This document shows, piece after piece, positions 24,235 to 32,928 of a DNA stretch of 64,000 nt. The notes beneath the pieces were generated by a model, which was not told the DNA's origin, did no database searches, and worked only from the letters and a program-made list of their open reading frames with translations. Made by a program: the position numbers and the translations under genes. Numbering within the stretch: position 1 is the first letter of the stretch; each line of letters starts with the position of its first letter. Origin of the DNA: Halalkalirubrum salinum (lineage in GTDB: Archaea; Halobacteriota; Halobacteria; Halobacteriales; Haloferacaceae); the NCBI RefSeq assembly GCF_005543295.1, contig NZ_SRSG01000003.1:1-64000 (forward strand), read 5' to 3'.

Positions 24235-24804
24235 TTAAGAATCATCGAGTCGATCGGCGAGCGCGTCCATCATTTCCCATATGAGTCCGGATAGGGAACG
24301 TGCGCCGAACGAGATCTTCTCGTACGTGTACGTGTCGTCCGTGTCTGCCCGTGCCTGATAGTGGAGTAATCCATCGACGTGGTGATTCGGTTCGCAGTGG
24401 AACCCACAGTCGAGCCCGTCCGGCTCGCTGTAATGAAGGGTGTAGTACGCCCGGATCGGTGTCCGCATCCAAGCGTCGTTCACACGGTCAGACGCTTCGG
24501 GGCTGGGTGACGGGTCAGGGATCCACGTTACCCGGAGCGACGCGGTCTCTGCTGGGCGACCGAACCACGACGGGTCGAGCGTAGCCCGTAGTTCACGGTA
24601 CTCGTCCGGTGGTTCCCCCTCAATGAATCGTACGGCAGGGTGTCGGGCCAGTTCGCCGCGTAACTCGCGTAAAATTCGGTGTCGATCACGACCCGGACCC
24701 GAACCCCCATCGAAGCGAACGTGTTCTCGGGAGGATTCAGGAGAGGCGTGACGGGAGACGCCGGTGTCAGTCTGGTTCGGCGACGCGTCCCGGTCGCCGG
24801 TCAT
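24235..24804 (-). CDS. conserved haloarchaeal protein paired with a DUF7342-like regulator
   Basis: 189 residues. A disordered N-terminus of about 40 residues is followed by a compact domain with LRVTWIPDPSPSPEASDRVN, AYYTLHYSEPDGLDCGFHCEPN and HVDGLLHYQARADTDDTYTYE. The invariant-looking His/Tyr/Cys cluster (CGFHCEPNHHVDG) recalls the TumE/DUF6516 toxin group in my memory, but I cannot confirm it. The ATG overlaps the TGA of the upstream HTH gene (24801-24804), the classic antitoxin-toxin arrangement. The plus-strand HTH_10 gene converges on it. Confidence 0.65.
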   Translation of the reverse strand: MTGDRDASPNQTDTGVSRHASPESSREHVRFDGGSGPGRDRHRILRELRGELARHPAVRFIEGEPPDEYRELRATLDPSWFGRPAETASLRVTWIPDPSPSPEASDRVNDAWMRTPIRAYYTLHYSEPDGLDCGFHCEPNHHVDGLLHYQARADTDDTYTYEKISFGARSLSGLIWEMMDALADRLDDS

Positions 24805-25346
24805 GCGGTGATCGAGGAGGGGTCAGACGTCCAGGTGTCGTAGTTCTTGATCGCGTCCTGCACGATCGAAAGCCGATACCGGGCGAGTTCCCAGTCGCTT
24901 GCTGCCCGCGTGAGTTCGTACGCCTGATCGGCAGGGACGTCGTCCACGGCTGCCCGTTCACGAAGTGCGTCCGGGGAGTCAGCGTTGTACTCGGCTTTCC
25001 ACTGTGCGATGTCTTCTTTCAACGCTGTTGCCTGCTCTGAGAGTTCCCGTTTCGTCGTGTCTTCGAGTAACTCCCGGACGTCTCGAAGCCGCGTGTATAG
25101 TGGATCCGGATAGTAGTGTCGTGTTCCCTCCTGCTCGGTCTCCATCACGACACCAAGATCCATGAGTCGGCGCAGATGACCCCGCGCAGTATTCGGGGCG
25201 ACAACTGCCTCCTCAGCGATCCAAGAAGCTGATCGGGGCTCTGAGAGCGTCATTGTGACTGACTTCACCCGATCGAACGCCGACGCGTGCTCTTTCCACG
25301 TCGCTATCCACTCGGGTTCATCGTTGGATGTCTCCTCGGGTGACAT
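24801..25346 (-). CDS. HTH regulator/antitoxin-like protein (DUF7342-like)
   Basis: 181 residues from the ATG at 25346. I reject upstream ATGs because the added 51 residues have mixed composition. WIATWKEHASAFDRVKSVTMTLSEPRSASWIAEEAVVAPNTARGHLRRLMDLGVV is a winged helix. YYPDPLYTRLRDVRELLED is the wing and linker, and a long helical C-terminus (SEQATALKEDIAQWKAEYN, RYRLSIVQDAIKNYDTW) follows. This pattern is that of the DUF7342 haloarchaeal family. It is translationally coupled to the downstream gene. It may be an autoregulating antitoxin, but the role is inferred from layout only. Confidence 0.75.
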   Translation of the reverse strand: MSPEETSNDEPEWIATWKEHASAFDRVKSVTMTLSEPRSASWIAEEAVVAPNTARGHLRRLMDLGVVMETEQEGTRHYYPDPLYTRLRDVRELLEDTTKRELSEQATALKEDIAQWKAEYNADSPDALRERAAVDDVPADQAYELTRAASDWELARYRLSIVQDAIKNYDTWTSDPSSITA

Positions 25347-25526
25347 ACGCGACAGTATTCGCTCGAACGTAATAGTTCTATTCTCCCGCAAATTATTGCG
25401 CATAACTAGCATTTTGTTCACTCCACGGGTCGGCCCTTGAGGCAGGGGTCCGCGCTCAGTTACTACGCCTCTCAATCGACGCTCGCTGCTCGACTCCACA
25501 TCACAGTAGTACCCAGGTGCTGTGAG

Positions 25527-26774
25527 TCAGTTACTACCGACCTTCGTCGTCACTCGGAACGTCTCCGGTGGGTTGAGAATACCCGCGACCGTTCCCATGG
25601 AGTGAATCACCGTGATCACCGGCGCCAGCGGCAGTGCCAGTGCCCACTGGCGATGATCGTCGCCGTAGTAGGCGACGCCCAGCAGGAACCACCCGAGCGT
25701 GCACAGTGCCAGCCCCATGGATGCTGCAAAGAACCAGCCGCTGTAGACGATCGTCACGCTCAAAAGCGACAGCGGGATGACGAGCAGGGTGACGATCGGC
25801 GAGAGCGCCCAGGTGTAGTTCCGCACCCGGGTCAACAGCTCATAGCGCAACGGCAGCATCTTCGACGCCTGCACGTTTCCAGCGGCCCAGCGGCGACGCT
25901 GCTGGAGGATCTCGTACAGCGACGGTGGTGCCTCGTTCCGGCAGACTGCATCCGATAGCTCGAACGTCACGTCCAACTCCTGAAACGCCGCCCAGACGAA
26001 CGCAGTGTCTTCGACCAGCGTCTCACGGTTCCACGTCGTCATCTCCTCTACCTCTGTACGAACCGCGATCCCGCCACCCCACGCGAACAGTGGAATCGAC
26101 AGTCGCGCGAACGCGCGCTGTTCGAACTGCACGCCCATCCGATACATGTCGGCGAGGTAGCTGAGATTCGACCCCGTCCGGCGCGGTTTCTCACGGAGTT
26201 GAACGATATCAGCGTCCGGCAGTCCCGTGAGCGACTCGACGATGCTGTCCTCATCGAGATACACCACAAACTCCTTCTGGCAGTCCAGCGTCTGCCGAGC
26301 CCACTCTTGGGCGCGGCCCTTCCGGACCGCTCGACACGTGAACTCCTCGGGGACGACGTGCACTGTCGCCCCAGCCACGTCGATCGGCGCTTCCGCGATT
26401 ACGTGTACGTCATCGAGCCCTGCAGGCAGCGAATCCACGGTCTCCTGGACGACCTCGGCGGCATCGACAGTCATGATCCGGACCTGCATGTCGTCGAGGC
26501 CGTATTCGTTCGGCGGTGCCTCGTATCCCGCCCCGATAACGGTCGTCAGGACGAGCCAGACGAGTGCAGTCGCCCCAAAGAGGAGCGTCACGCCCCACAA
26601 GGCGATCCCGAGTAACGACGCGAGGCCACCATCGGCGACCGCAGCAGTCGTTGCCGCCGCTTGCTCGGGAGCCGTACCCGGCCCAGAGACAACGGTCGGT
26701 GCGAACACGGTTGCGGCGCCACCGACAAGGAGTGTCAGGGTGACCGCGATCAGTGCGATACCTTCGGTGTTCAT
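25527..26774 (-). CDS. membrane family-2 glycosyltransferase
   Basis: 415 residues from the ATG at 26774; the frame upstream is not signal-like. Two hydrophobic helices at the N-terminus (IALIAVTLTLLVGGAAT, LGIALWGVTLLFGATALVW) precede a GT-A domain. It has the acidic pair EFVVYLDEDSIVE (metal/nucleotide-sugar), the catalytic-base ETLVEDTAFV and the acceptor motif QQRRRWAAGN. Three or four C-terminal helices follow. The layout is that of processive GT2 enzymes such as hyaluronan/cellulose-type synthases. The donor sugar and product cannot be read. It stands alone in the tRNA-linked region, next to an envelope-active hydrolase operon, so a surface polysaccharide role is plausible. Confidence 0.8.
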   Translation of the reverse strand: MNTEGIALIAVTLTLLVGGAATVFAPTVVSGPGTAPEQAAATTAAVADGGLASLLGIALWGVTLLFGATALVWLVLTTVIGAGYEAPPNEYGLDDMQVRIMTVDAAEVVQETVDSLPAGLDDVHVIAEAPIDVAGATVHVVPEEFTCRAVRKGRAQEWARQTLDCQKEFVVYLDEDSIVESLTGLPDADIVQLREKPRRTGSNLSYLADMYRMGVQFEQRAFARLSIPLFAWGGGIAVRTEVEEMTTWNRETLVEDTAFVWAAFQELDVTFELSDAVCRNEAPPSLYEILQQRRRWAAGNVQASKMLPLRYELLTRVRNYTWALSPIVTLLVIPLSLLSVTIVYSGWFFAASMGLALCTLGWFLLGVAYYGDDHRQWALALPLAPVITVIHSMGTVAGILNPPETFRVTTKVGSN

Positions 26775-27080
26775 TGTATCTGCACCTCGCTCACCAACCC
26801 GTATGAACCGTCCAGACGCTGCACCAGAATTCGACCGTATTCCACCGAATTCAGGATCCCAATCCAGCCTAATCCGGATTAATCGCATGACTACAATGGT
26901 GTGATATCTGTTACTATGTGTCTGTACACCTCACCACACGACTGCACCGATATGACTGCTCACCGTCCCGTGACTGTGTCGCGCGCACTGGGCTGGCTTC
27001 ATCTCTGCGACGCGCTGCGGCCCACAAACATACGAGAGTGCGCAACTATTCGTCGTGATCGACGATATGGAACGGCGCAA
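26775..27080. other. intergenic, no gene seen
   Basis: About 306 bases between the glycosyltransferase start and the UspA stop. It includes an AT-rich stretch near 26840-26900 (AATTCGACCG, CTAATCCGG) that may hold the glycosyltransferase promoter, but no convincing frame or repeat. Confidence 0.5.
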
Positions 27081-27521
27081 CTATTCGTTCCGATCGACTC
27101 GTGGAAGCGCAATCACCGGCCGATCGGCCTGCGTGACGAGTCGTAACGAGAGGTCACCAGAGAGAAATCGCATGACTCGGTTGCCATCGCGGGCACGGTA
27201 TGCGATCGCGCTGGCATCGACTTTCTCAGCGGCGTCAAAGATTGCCTCGGCGACGTCGCGCGCGTAAGCAGTATGATCGTCTGCGTCCGGAAACACCGTC
27301 CGAACGGCCGCATATGACGCTGCGGCGATCTCCTTGGATTGTTCGACTGGCGTCTTGTCAGGTACACCCTCTCCTTTTTCCACGACGTGTACGACGGTGA
27401 CGTGTGCTGGGTCGTACGGTGCTAACGCCGCTGCGGTGGCTTGCGCATCGGATTCGTTTGCGACCGGGACCAGCACGTGTGAAAGCAGTTCCTCGGTCCG
27501 ATCAGCTTGCGGGTCATCCAT
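27081..27521 (-). CDS. universal stress protein (UspA-like)
   Basis: 146 residues. The N-terminal strand HVLVPVANESDAQATAAALA and VTVVHVVEK are the first two UspA strands; DVAEAIFDAAEKVDASAIAYRARDGNR and LVTQADRPVIALPRV are the C-terminal core. The family's ATP-binding G-x2-G-x9-G-S/T is not evident here, so it is a non-ATP-binding or divergent member. It lies at the head of the potassium cluster, downstream of the K+ channel on the same strand, but separated by 357 bases and two hairpins. UspA proteins often bind and regulate transporters. Confidence 0.8.
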   Translation of the reverse strand: MDDPQADRTEELLSHVLVPVANESDAQATAAALAPYDPAHVTVVHVVEKGEGVPDKTPVEQSKEIAAASYAAVRTVFPDADDHTAYARDVAEAIFDAAEKVDASAIAYRARDGNRVMRFLSGDLSLRLVTQADRPVIALPRVDRNE

Positions 27522-27612
27522 ATGGGGCGATACTGTCGACTCCGCAAAGAAGATACGGATCGCGCCGACCTCGTCACCTGTGGCACTCTCTCAGTACCTC
27601 GGTAAGGAAAAC

Positions 27613-27660
27613 GGCCGATCGCCCGCGTGAAAAGTGAAGAGATCGCGCAGGCGATCGGCC
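27613..27660 (-). repeat. inverted repeat (hairpin) 1
   Basis: GGCCGATCGCC at 27613-27623 is an exact reverse complement of 27650-27660, with a 26-base loop that contains further CGCG complementarity. The arms use the host's favoured GATCG palindrome, which raises the chance of coincidence. Position suggests terminator or leader structure between the K+ channel and uspA. Confidence 0.6.
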
Positions 27661-27673
27661 AGTTGGTCCCCGC

Positions 27674-27703
27674 TGACGCTTCGGCCCTCCAAGCGAAGCG
27701 TCA
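27674..27703 (-). terminator. perfect 10-bp hairpin downstream of the K+ channel gene
   Basis: TGACGCTTCG (27674-27683) pairs exactly with CGAAGCGTCA (27694-27703) around a 10-base loop. On the minus strand it lies about 175 bases after the channel stop and upstream of uspA. Archaeal terminators are mostly T-runs, and there is no long T-run here, so a leader or ncRNA role is equally open. Confidence 0.5.
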
Positions 27704-27878
27704 CTTAAGCCATCTCGTCGGATTTACTTAAACATGCCGACCGATCCACTATTTGTGAAAAAACCGCAGTACGGCACTTGATCGCCGACAGCTACCAGTC
27801 TGTTCTCTACATGCGATTATATCTGGTAGTTGGTTCCTTGTGCGTATTCAAAATGCCGTATATTGTCCAGTCAAAACG

Positions 27879-29534
27879 TCAACAGAACAGCTCGACAAAG
27901 CGGTTCGTCCCCTCGTCAGTCCCCGCGACGATGACCGTATCGTCGAGCTCAAACCGGAACGACGCGGCGAGTTCGACCAGTGTCTCTCCGTTTCGTTCGA
28001 CACCAATGACCGTACAGGCCGTTCGCTTGCGGATTCGGGCATCGGCGAGCGTCCGGCCGGCCAGCGACGGGGCGGTTGTCCGGATAATTCTGACGTTCGT
28101 CCCGAGCGAGAGGATCTCTTCGGATTCGATCAACTTCGTCGCGATCGCCCGGCCGCTCACGCTGGCGATCGAAAGCACGTAGTCCGCTCCCGCGCGATAC
28201 AGTTTCTGGACGCCCTCTTTTGACTCCGCTCGGGCGATGATCTCGACGGTCTGGCTCAGGTCACGGATGATGAGTGTAGCGAACTCCGCAACCGTCGGAT
28301 CCGGGATCGCAAGCACGACTGAGTCAGCCGAGGGAACGCCGGCGTTCTTGAGCACCGCTCTGTCAGTCGCATCGCCGACGATGTCCACGCCCTCGATATC
28401 GTTGATGTCGACGACAGTGCACGGTTCCTCCTCGCGTTCAAGCGCGCGATCGACCGCTCGGCCCACCTCGCCGTAGCCGAGCACGACCGTCCGGCCCGTT
28501 CGAAACTGTCGACGCGTCGAAATAGTCGCTGTTCGGAGCCGCCGGAGTTGTGCTTCGCTCCCGGTAACGAGGAGGATTGTTCCGTCTTCTAGGGGCGTCT
28601 CTGGGCGCGGGGCCGGTTGAAACTCGCCGTCCCGCCAGATTCCGATGATGTTTACGCCGTAGGTGTTGCCCAGATCGCTCTCGGCGATCGTCTGCCCAAC
28701 GAGCGAGCTCTTTCGGTGGACCGGCAGCTCTGCGATGTCGAACACGTCGGTGAGTCCGACATCATCAGTAAGATCGGTGTCGATTACGCTCGTCACTTTC
28801 TGTGAGAGTCCAGCACCGAGCAGCTGTCTCGGAGTGACGACCTCGTCGGCCCCCGCGAGTTCGTGATACACCGCGTAGTCTGGATCTTCAACGACGCTGA
28901 TGATCCGGATCGATTCGCTGATCTCGCGGGCGGCGAGCACAATGCTGGCGTCGACCTTATCGGAGACGTCCGCGACGAGCGCGTCAGCGTCTTCAAGCCC
29001 TGCTCGTTTTAATCCAGCAATCGATTCGGGGTCCGCGTGGACGACGAGATGGCCATCCTTTTCAAGTGCGACTGCCCGATCGCCATCGGGTTCGACGAGG
29101 ACGTACTCGACGTCGTTCGATCGGAGTTCCGAAATGAGTGTTTCGGCTCGCTGAGAGTACGTGCAGATAACCACGTGCTCCTCAAGCGTCGTCTCAAGCG
29201 TCGTAGGTGGACTCTCAGATAATGCATCCCGAAATAGCGGTAAAAACACCGCCGGTAGGGCGAGGAAAAACAGCCCCACGCCGGTTAGATCGAGCAGCAT
29301 GACGAGGATGTTCATCTCCGTGCTGTACCACGGCGAATCAGAGCCGTAGCCCGTCGCGGTGAACGTCTCGACGACGACCTGCAGTGAGTGTAAAAACCCA
29401 ATCTCGACATCTGGCGGCGGGTACGGTCGTGGCTCGAACGTGCGCATGCCAAAGTCGTACGCGATCGCCGAGACGAGAACGATTACGCCCGCCGACAGGA
29501 CATAATACCCTGCCCGGCGCTTGATATCTTCCAT
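27879..29534 (-). CDS. potassium channel with two RCK domains
   Basis: 551 residues. Two membrane helices (about 11-27 and 73-98) flank the pore filter TATGYGSD (residues 59-66), the K+ signature. Two RCK modules follow. The first begins EHVVICTYSQRAETLI, where the GxGxxG loop is degenerate. The second begins TVVLGYGEVGRAVDRAL, with an intact nucleotide loop, then VGDATDRAVLKNAGV and a TrkA_C-type end (LSLGTNVRIIRTTAPSLAGRTLA). It resembles MthK/GsuK-like ligand-gated channels. It lies 25 bases downstream of trkA on the same strand, so it is the tail of the potassium operon. Confidence 0.85.
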   Translation of the reverse strand: MEDIKRRAGYYVLSAGVIVLVSAIAYDFGMRTFEPRPYPPPDVEIGFLHSLQVVVETFTATGYGSDSPWYSTEMNILVMLLDLTGVGLFFLALPAVFLPLFRDALSESPPTTLETTLEEHVVICTYSQRAETLISELRSNDVEYVLVEPDGDRAVALEKDGHLVVHADPESIAGLKRAGLEDADALVADVSDKVDASIVLAAREISESIRIISVVEDPDYAVYHELAGADEVVTPRQLLGAGLSQKVTSVIDTDLTDDVGLTDVFDIAELPVHRKSSLVGQTIAESDLGNTYGVNIIGIWRDGEFQPAPRPETPLEDGTILLVTGSEAQLRRLRTATISTRRQFRTGRTVVLGYGEVGRAVDRALEREEEPCTVVDINDIEGVDIVGDATDRAVLKNAGVPSADSVVLAIPDPTVAEFATLIIRDLSQTVEIIARAESKEGVQKLYRAGADYVLSIASVSGRAIATKLIESEEILSLGTNVRIIRTTAPSLAGRTLADARIRKRTACTVIGVERNGETLVELAASFRFELDDTVIVAGTDEGTNRFVELFC

Positions 29535-29559
29535 ACGATGTCCACTCTATGCGGGGATA

Positions 29560-30897
29560 TCAAAACAACGACGTGATCGCGTTCGCCCCCTCGATCTCGA
29601 CGAACGCAACGACCCGATCGCCGAGCTTGAGCGTCGTCTCTCCTCGCGGAGTGATCACCGAACCGTCGCGAGTGATCGCCCCGATGACGAACGGCGTGTC
29701 GACCTCACGGTCAACCTCGGCAATTGTTTTGCCAATAAGATCGCTGGCGGCGCTCACCTGTAGTTCGATCACCTCTGCCTTGTCGTCTTCGAGCACCGCG
29801 ATGTTTTCGGCGATCGTCTCGTAGCTGAACCCGATAATCTCTTCGGCAGCGACCTGTCGAGGATTGACGGCCACGTCGATGCCAACCTCCTCGAACAGCG
29901 TGACGTAGTCGGCGCTGTCGACGATCGAGATGACCCGTCCCGCGCCGACACGTTTCGCAAGGACCGACGCCAGCAGGTTCCGCTCGTCGCTTTCGAGCGC
30001 CGAAACCACGACATCGGCCCGATCGATATGCTCGCGCAGCAAGAATTTGGTGTCGGTTTCGTCGTTGTGTAACACCGTTGTATCCGGAAGTTTCTCGGCC
30101 AGCCAGCGGGCCCGATCGCCGTCGCCTTCGACCAGTCGCGGGGAAAATCCCCGATTTTCGAGCAGTCGGGCGACCTGATAGCCGATCTCGCTCCCGCCGA
30201 TGACGACGATCTCGTCGGCTTCATCTGGCGTCTCCGCCGGCGCGAGGTCCATCGCAAAGGCCTGAATGCTCTCGGGGCTGCCGATGACCACAACGCGATA
30301 GCCGGCTTCGATCCGCGTATCGCCGCTCGGAAGCACGATTTTGCCGTTTTCGAAGACGCCGGCGAATGTGAGCGAGTCGTATCGGTCGGCTTCGGCGATC
30401 GTTTTGCCGGCGATCGGTGCGTCAGCCGTCACCTCGAACTCCGCCATCTGGACGAGTCCGCCGGCGAAGGGATCGACGTCGATCGACGCCGGCAGCCCGA
30501 TCAAGCGGACGACGCTTTCGGCGGCGAAGAGGTCTGTACAGACGAGGAAGTCGACACCGAACGCCTCCTCTGTTTGTTGCCACGTCCGAAGATGATCGAC
30601 GTTTTTGCTCCGGGCGATCGTGAAGACGTCTGACAGTGCCTTTGCGGTTCCACTGGCCACGAGGTTCGCCTGATCGTTGTCCGTACAGGCGATGAATAGA
30701 TCCGCGTTGTCAACGCTCGCTTCTTCGAGCGTCGAACACGTCGTGCCGTCGCCGGCGAGGGTCAACACGTCAAGTTCATATTTGAGTTCGTCGGCCCGCA
30801 TGGGATCGATATCGATCACGATTACGTTGTGATCTCCTGCGAGGCTCGCTGCGATCGTCGTCCCTACCTCCCCTGCGCCGACGATGACGACTCTCAT
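29560..30897 (-). CDS. trkA: TrkA potassium uptake regulator, two-repeat form
   Basis: 445 residues, two TrkA_N/TrkA_C repeats in tandem like E. coli TrkA. Repeat 1 starts RVVIVGAGEVGTTIAASL and repeat 2 IVVIGGSEIGYQVARLL; both keep the glycine-rich NAD/ATP loop and the acidic ribose-binding residue (NVIVIDIDP and the RLVEGDGDR site). TrkA sits on the cytoplasmic face of TrkH and gates it in response to nucleotides. The downstream channel has the same plan, so both may answer the same signal. The gene is preceded by an AT-rich region of about 180 bases that separates it from trkH. Confidence 0.9.
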   Translation of the reverse strand: MRVVIVGAGEVGTTIAASLAGDHNVIVIDIDPMRADELKYELDVLTLAGDGTTCSTLEEASVDNADLFIACTDNDQANLVASGTAKALSDVFTIARSKNVDHLRTWQQTEEAFGVDFLVCTDLFAAESVVRLIGLPASIDVDPFAGGLVQMAEFEVTADAPIAGKTIAEADRYDSLTFAGVFENGKIVLPSGDTRIEAGYRVVVIGSPESIQAFAMDLAPAETPDEADEIVVIGGSEIGYQVARLLENRGFSPRLVEGDGDRARWLAEKLPDTTVLHNDETDTKFLLREHIDRADVVVSALESDERNLLASVLAKRVGAGRVISIVDSADYVTLFEEVGIDVAVNPRQVAAEEIIGFSYETIAENIAVLEDDKAEVIELQVSAASDLIGKTIAEVDREVDTPFVIGAITRDGSVITPRGETTLKLGDRVVAFVEIEGANAITSLF

Positions 30898-31078
30898 GCG
30901 TGCATACCCTCCGTCCCCGCGGTGTGTCGGCTCATAAGTTCCTCGCGGCGATCGCAGCCGGTGTTACTACCCATATTGTATTTCAGTATATAAATATATC
31001 TATTGAATCAGTAATTTACAAAAGATATTTTCAGCTTTCAATATCTCACTTGGTCACTTCTTCTCGCACGAAGTCGAT

Positions 31079-32644
31079 TTATCGATCCATGCCTCGCACG
31101 AACAGCGCGAGAACAGGGACGATCTCAAGACGGCCAATCCACATCAGAAAGATCATAAGCAGCTTCGAGGTATCCGAAAAGAACAGGAAGCTCCCAAAGG
31201 GGCCGAGCCGACCAAACCCGGGGCCGATGTTTCCAAGTGTCGCCAACGACGCGCTCGTGGCTTCGAGCGCAGAGAGTTCAACGCCGATCCGGGCAGCATC
31301 AAGGCTGAAAAACACGGCCGAGATCGCAAATAACACGAGATACAAGAGCGTAAAGACCATGATCGCCCGAACCGCATCCTCGTCGACAATCCGACCGCCG
31401 AGACGGACCGGCTTGATTGCGTCCGGAGTCGCCGACGTAAACAGCTCTCGACGGACTGATTTGAGGACGATGATCCATCTGACGATCTTGATACCTCCAC
31501 CGGTTGACCCGGCCGAGCCGCCGATAAACATCGCAAACAGCAACAAGATCTGTGCGTGGGTGTCCCACTGTGCGAAGTCCGCGGTGGCAAAGCCCGTCGA
31601 GTTCAATACCGAGCCGATCTGAAACGCCGCCTGCCGGAGCGCGTTTTCAGGATTTCCCTGTGTCGTCCCGCCAAGTTCGATCGCCGGCGCGGCACCACTG
31701 AACAACAGAAACGCGAGTCCCGCGACAAAGACCGCGATCGCCCCTGCGTACGCCCGAAACTCTACGTTCTCTAGTACTGCTCGCAGTTCGCCGCGGACCA
31801 CCTGCCAAAACAGCGCGAAGTTCACCCCTGCGGCTACCATAAATGGAATAATCGCCCACTGGACCGCTGCGCTGAATGCGCCGATGCTGTCGGCCTGCGG
31901 GGAGAATCCACCGGTCGGCATCGTCGAGAACGCGTGGGCGATCGCATTGAACAGATCCATCTTCGGTGCGAATCCGAGCGCACCGAGCGAGTACAATATC
32001 ACCGCCAACAAGACGGTAAACCCGATGTACAGCCCCCACAACACGCGGGCGGTTTCGGCAATCTTCGGGGTGAGTTTCTGTAGTTCAGGGCCAGGAGCCT
32101 CCGACTGCATCAACTGGGCGCCATTGACTGCGAGCTCTGGCAGGATCGCGATCATCAAGACGATAATTCCCATTCCACCGAGCCACTGGGTGAGCTGTCG
32201 CCACAACAACAGCGCGTGCGAGTGCTGTTCGAGACTAATTTCGCCGAGCACGGTCGAACCCGTAGTGGTAAAGCCGCTCATCGATTCGAACAGCGCGTTG
32301 ATGATCGAGCTAGAAAATGCCCCCGCCGACGAGAGGTTGAGTCCGACGGTCGAAGTAGTACCGTATCCTGCGAGCAGATACGGGATTGCTCCGACGACGG
32401 CGACCGCAAGCCAGACGATCGCAACCAACAACAGCGCCTCCTGGGGTCCGAGGTCTGGCTCTGGGTCGAGCCGTTCAAGCCCAAAGCCGATGGCCACCGC
32501 GATCGAGATTGAGATAACAAATACTAGGGTATCCTCCCCATAGACGATCGAGACGAGCAACGGAAGCAGCATCATCAACGCCAGATACTGCAACACGGTC
32601 CCGACGAAACTCACGCTCGATCGCCACTCGACGTGCCACGTCAT
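31079..32644 (-). CDS. trkH: TrkH potassium transporter
   Basis: 521 residues from the ATG at 32644 (TWHVEWRSSVSFVGT); the ATG at 32662 adds six residues. About ten helices with four pore-loop repeats are visible, for example SMSGFTTTGSTVL and FGMGFTTMPTGGFS-type loops (FSTMPTGGFSPQADS) and the end IKIVRWI. TrkH is the K+ transmembrane subunit that pairs with TrkA. High cytoplasmic K+ balances external salt in haloarchaea, so this cluster is central to osmobalance. It lies between the Lrp-TrkA_C regulator and trkA. Confidence 0.9.
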   Translation of the reverse strand: MTWHVEWRSSVSFVGTVLQYLALMMLLPLLVSIVYGEDTLVFVISISIAVAIGFGLERLDPEPDLGPQEALLLVAIVWLAVAVVGAIPYLLAGYGTTSTVGLNLSSAGAFSSSIINALFESMSGFTTTGSTVLGEISLEQHSHALLLWRQLTQWLGGMGIIVLMIAILPELAVNGAQLMQSEAPGPELQKLTPKIAETARVLWGLYIGFTVLLAVILYSLGALGFAPKMDLFNAIAHAFSTMPTGGFSPQADSIGAFSAAVQWAIIPFMVAAGVNFALFWQVVRGELRAVLENVEFRAYAGAIAVFVAGLAFLLFSGAAPAIELGGTTQGNPENALRQAAFQIGSVLNSTGFATADFAQWDTHAQILLLFAMFIGGSAGSTGGGIKIVRWIIVLKSVRRELFTSATPDAIKPVRLGGRIVDEDAVRAIMVFTLLYLVLFAISAVFFSLDAARIGVELSALEATSASLATLGNIGPGFGRLGPFGSFLFFSDTSKLLMIFLMWIGRLEIVPVLALFVRGMDR

Positions 32645-32818
32645 GGACACCACAAGAGACACAAACTCGTGCGGGTTGTTGGTGATTGAGTAATCCGAGA
32701 GAATATCAATCTCGAATCAGCAACCAATCGCGTGTACATATCTCGATACACAAACGAGGGTGGTATAATCGTGTCGGAGTACGCTGCTGTCCGCAGCACA
32801 TGTGATCTCTGGTGGGGA

Positions 32819-32928
32819 CTGTAGTAACGGTTGCAACGCTTTGCAACAAGCACCTCGAAATGCAGTCCGAGAGAGCATGACCCAGCCGTTCTTGCGAAGT
32901 GAGACAATCATTGCAAACGCTACTATAA
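32819..32928 (-). mobile_element. MITE copy B (about 110 bp) with 18-bp terminal inverted repeats
   Basis: On the plus strand the left end is CTGTAGTAACGGTTGCAA (32819-32836) and the right end TTGCAAACGCTACTATAA (32911-32928), which are near inverted repeats of each other. The reverse complement aligns along its whole length with the element at 57339-57451. Shared blocks include TAGCGTTTG, TCTCACTTCG, GCTCTCTCGGACTGC and GAGGT. It has no coding capacity. It ends next to the TAA (32929-32931) of the regulator gene. Confidence 0.8.

Larger units (their letters stand above)
27522..27878. other. intergenic region with two tandem hairpins, no gene seen
   Basis: No coding frame stands out. The only structure is the hairpin pair between 27613 and 27703. 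The stretch from 27760 to 27878 is AT-rich, just after the stop of the channel gene that reads toward it. Confidence 0.6.

Noticed and set aside
25527-26888. Start of the glycosyltransferase at 26888
   Set aside because: The extra 38 residues are Arg/Gly-rich without a signal-like pattern; the ATG at 26774 starts at the first membrane helix.
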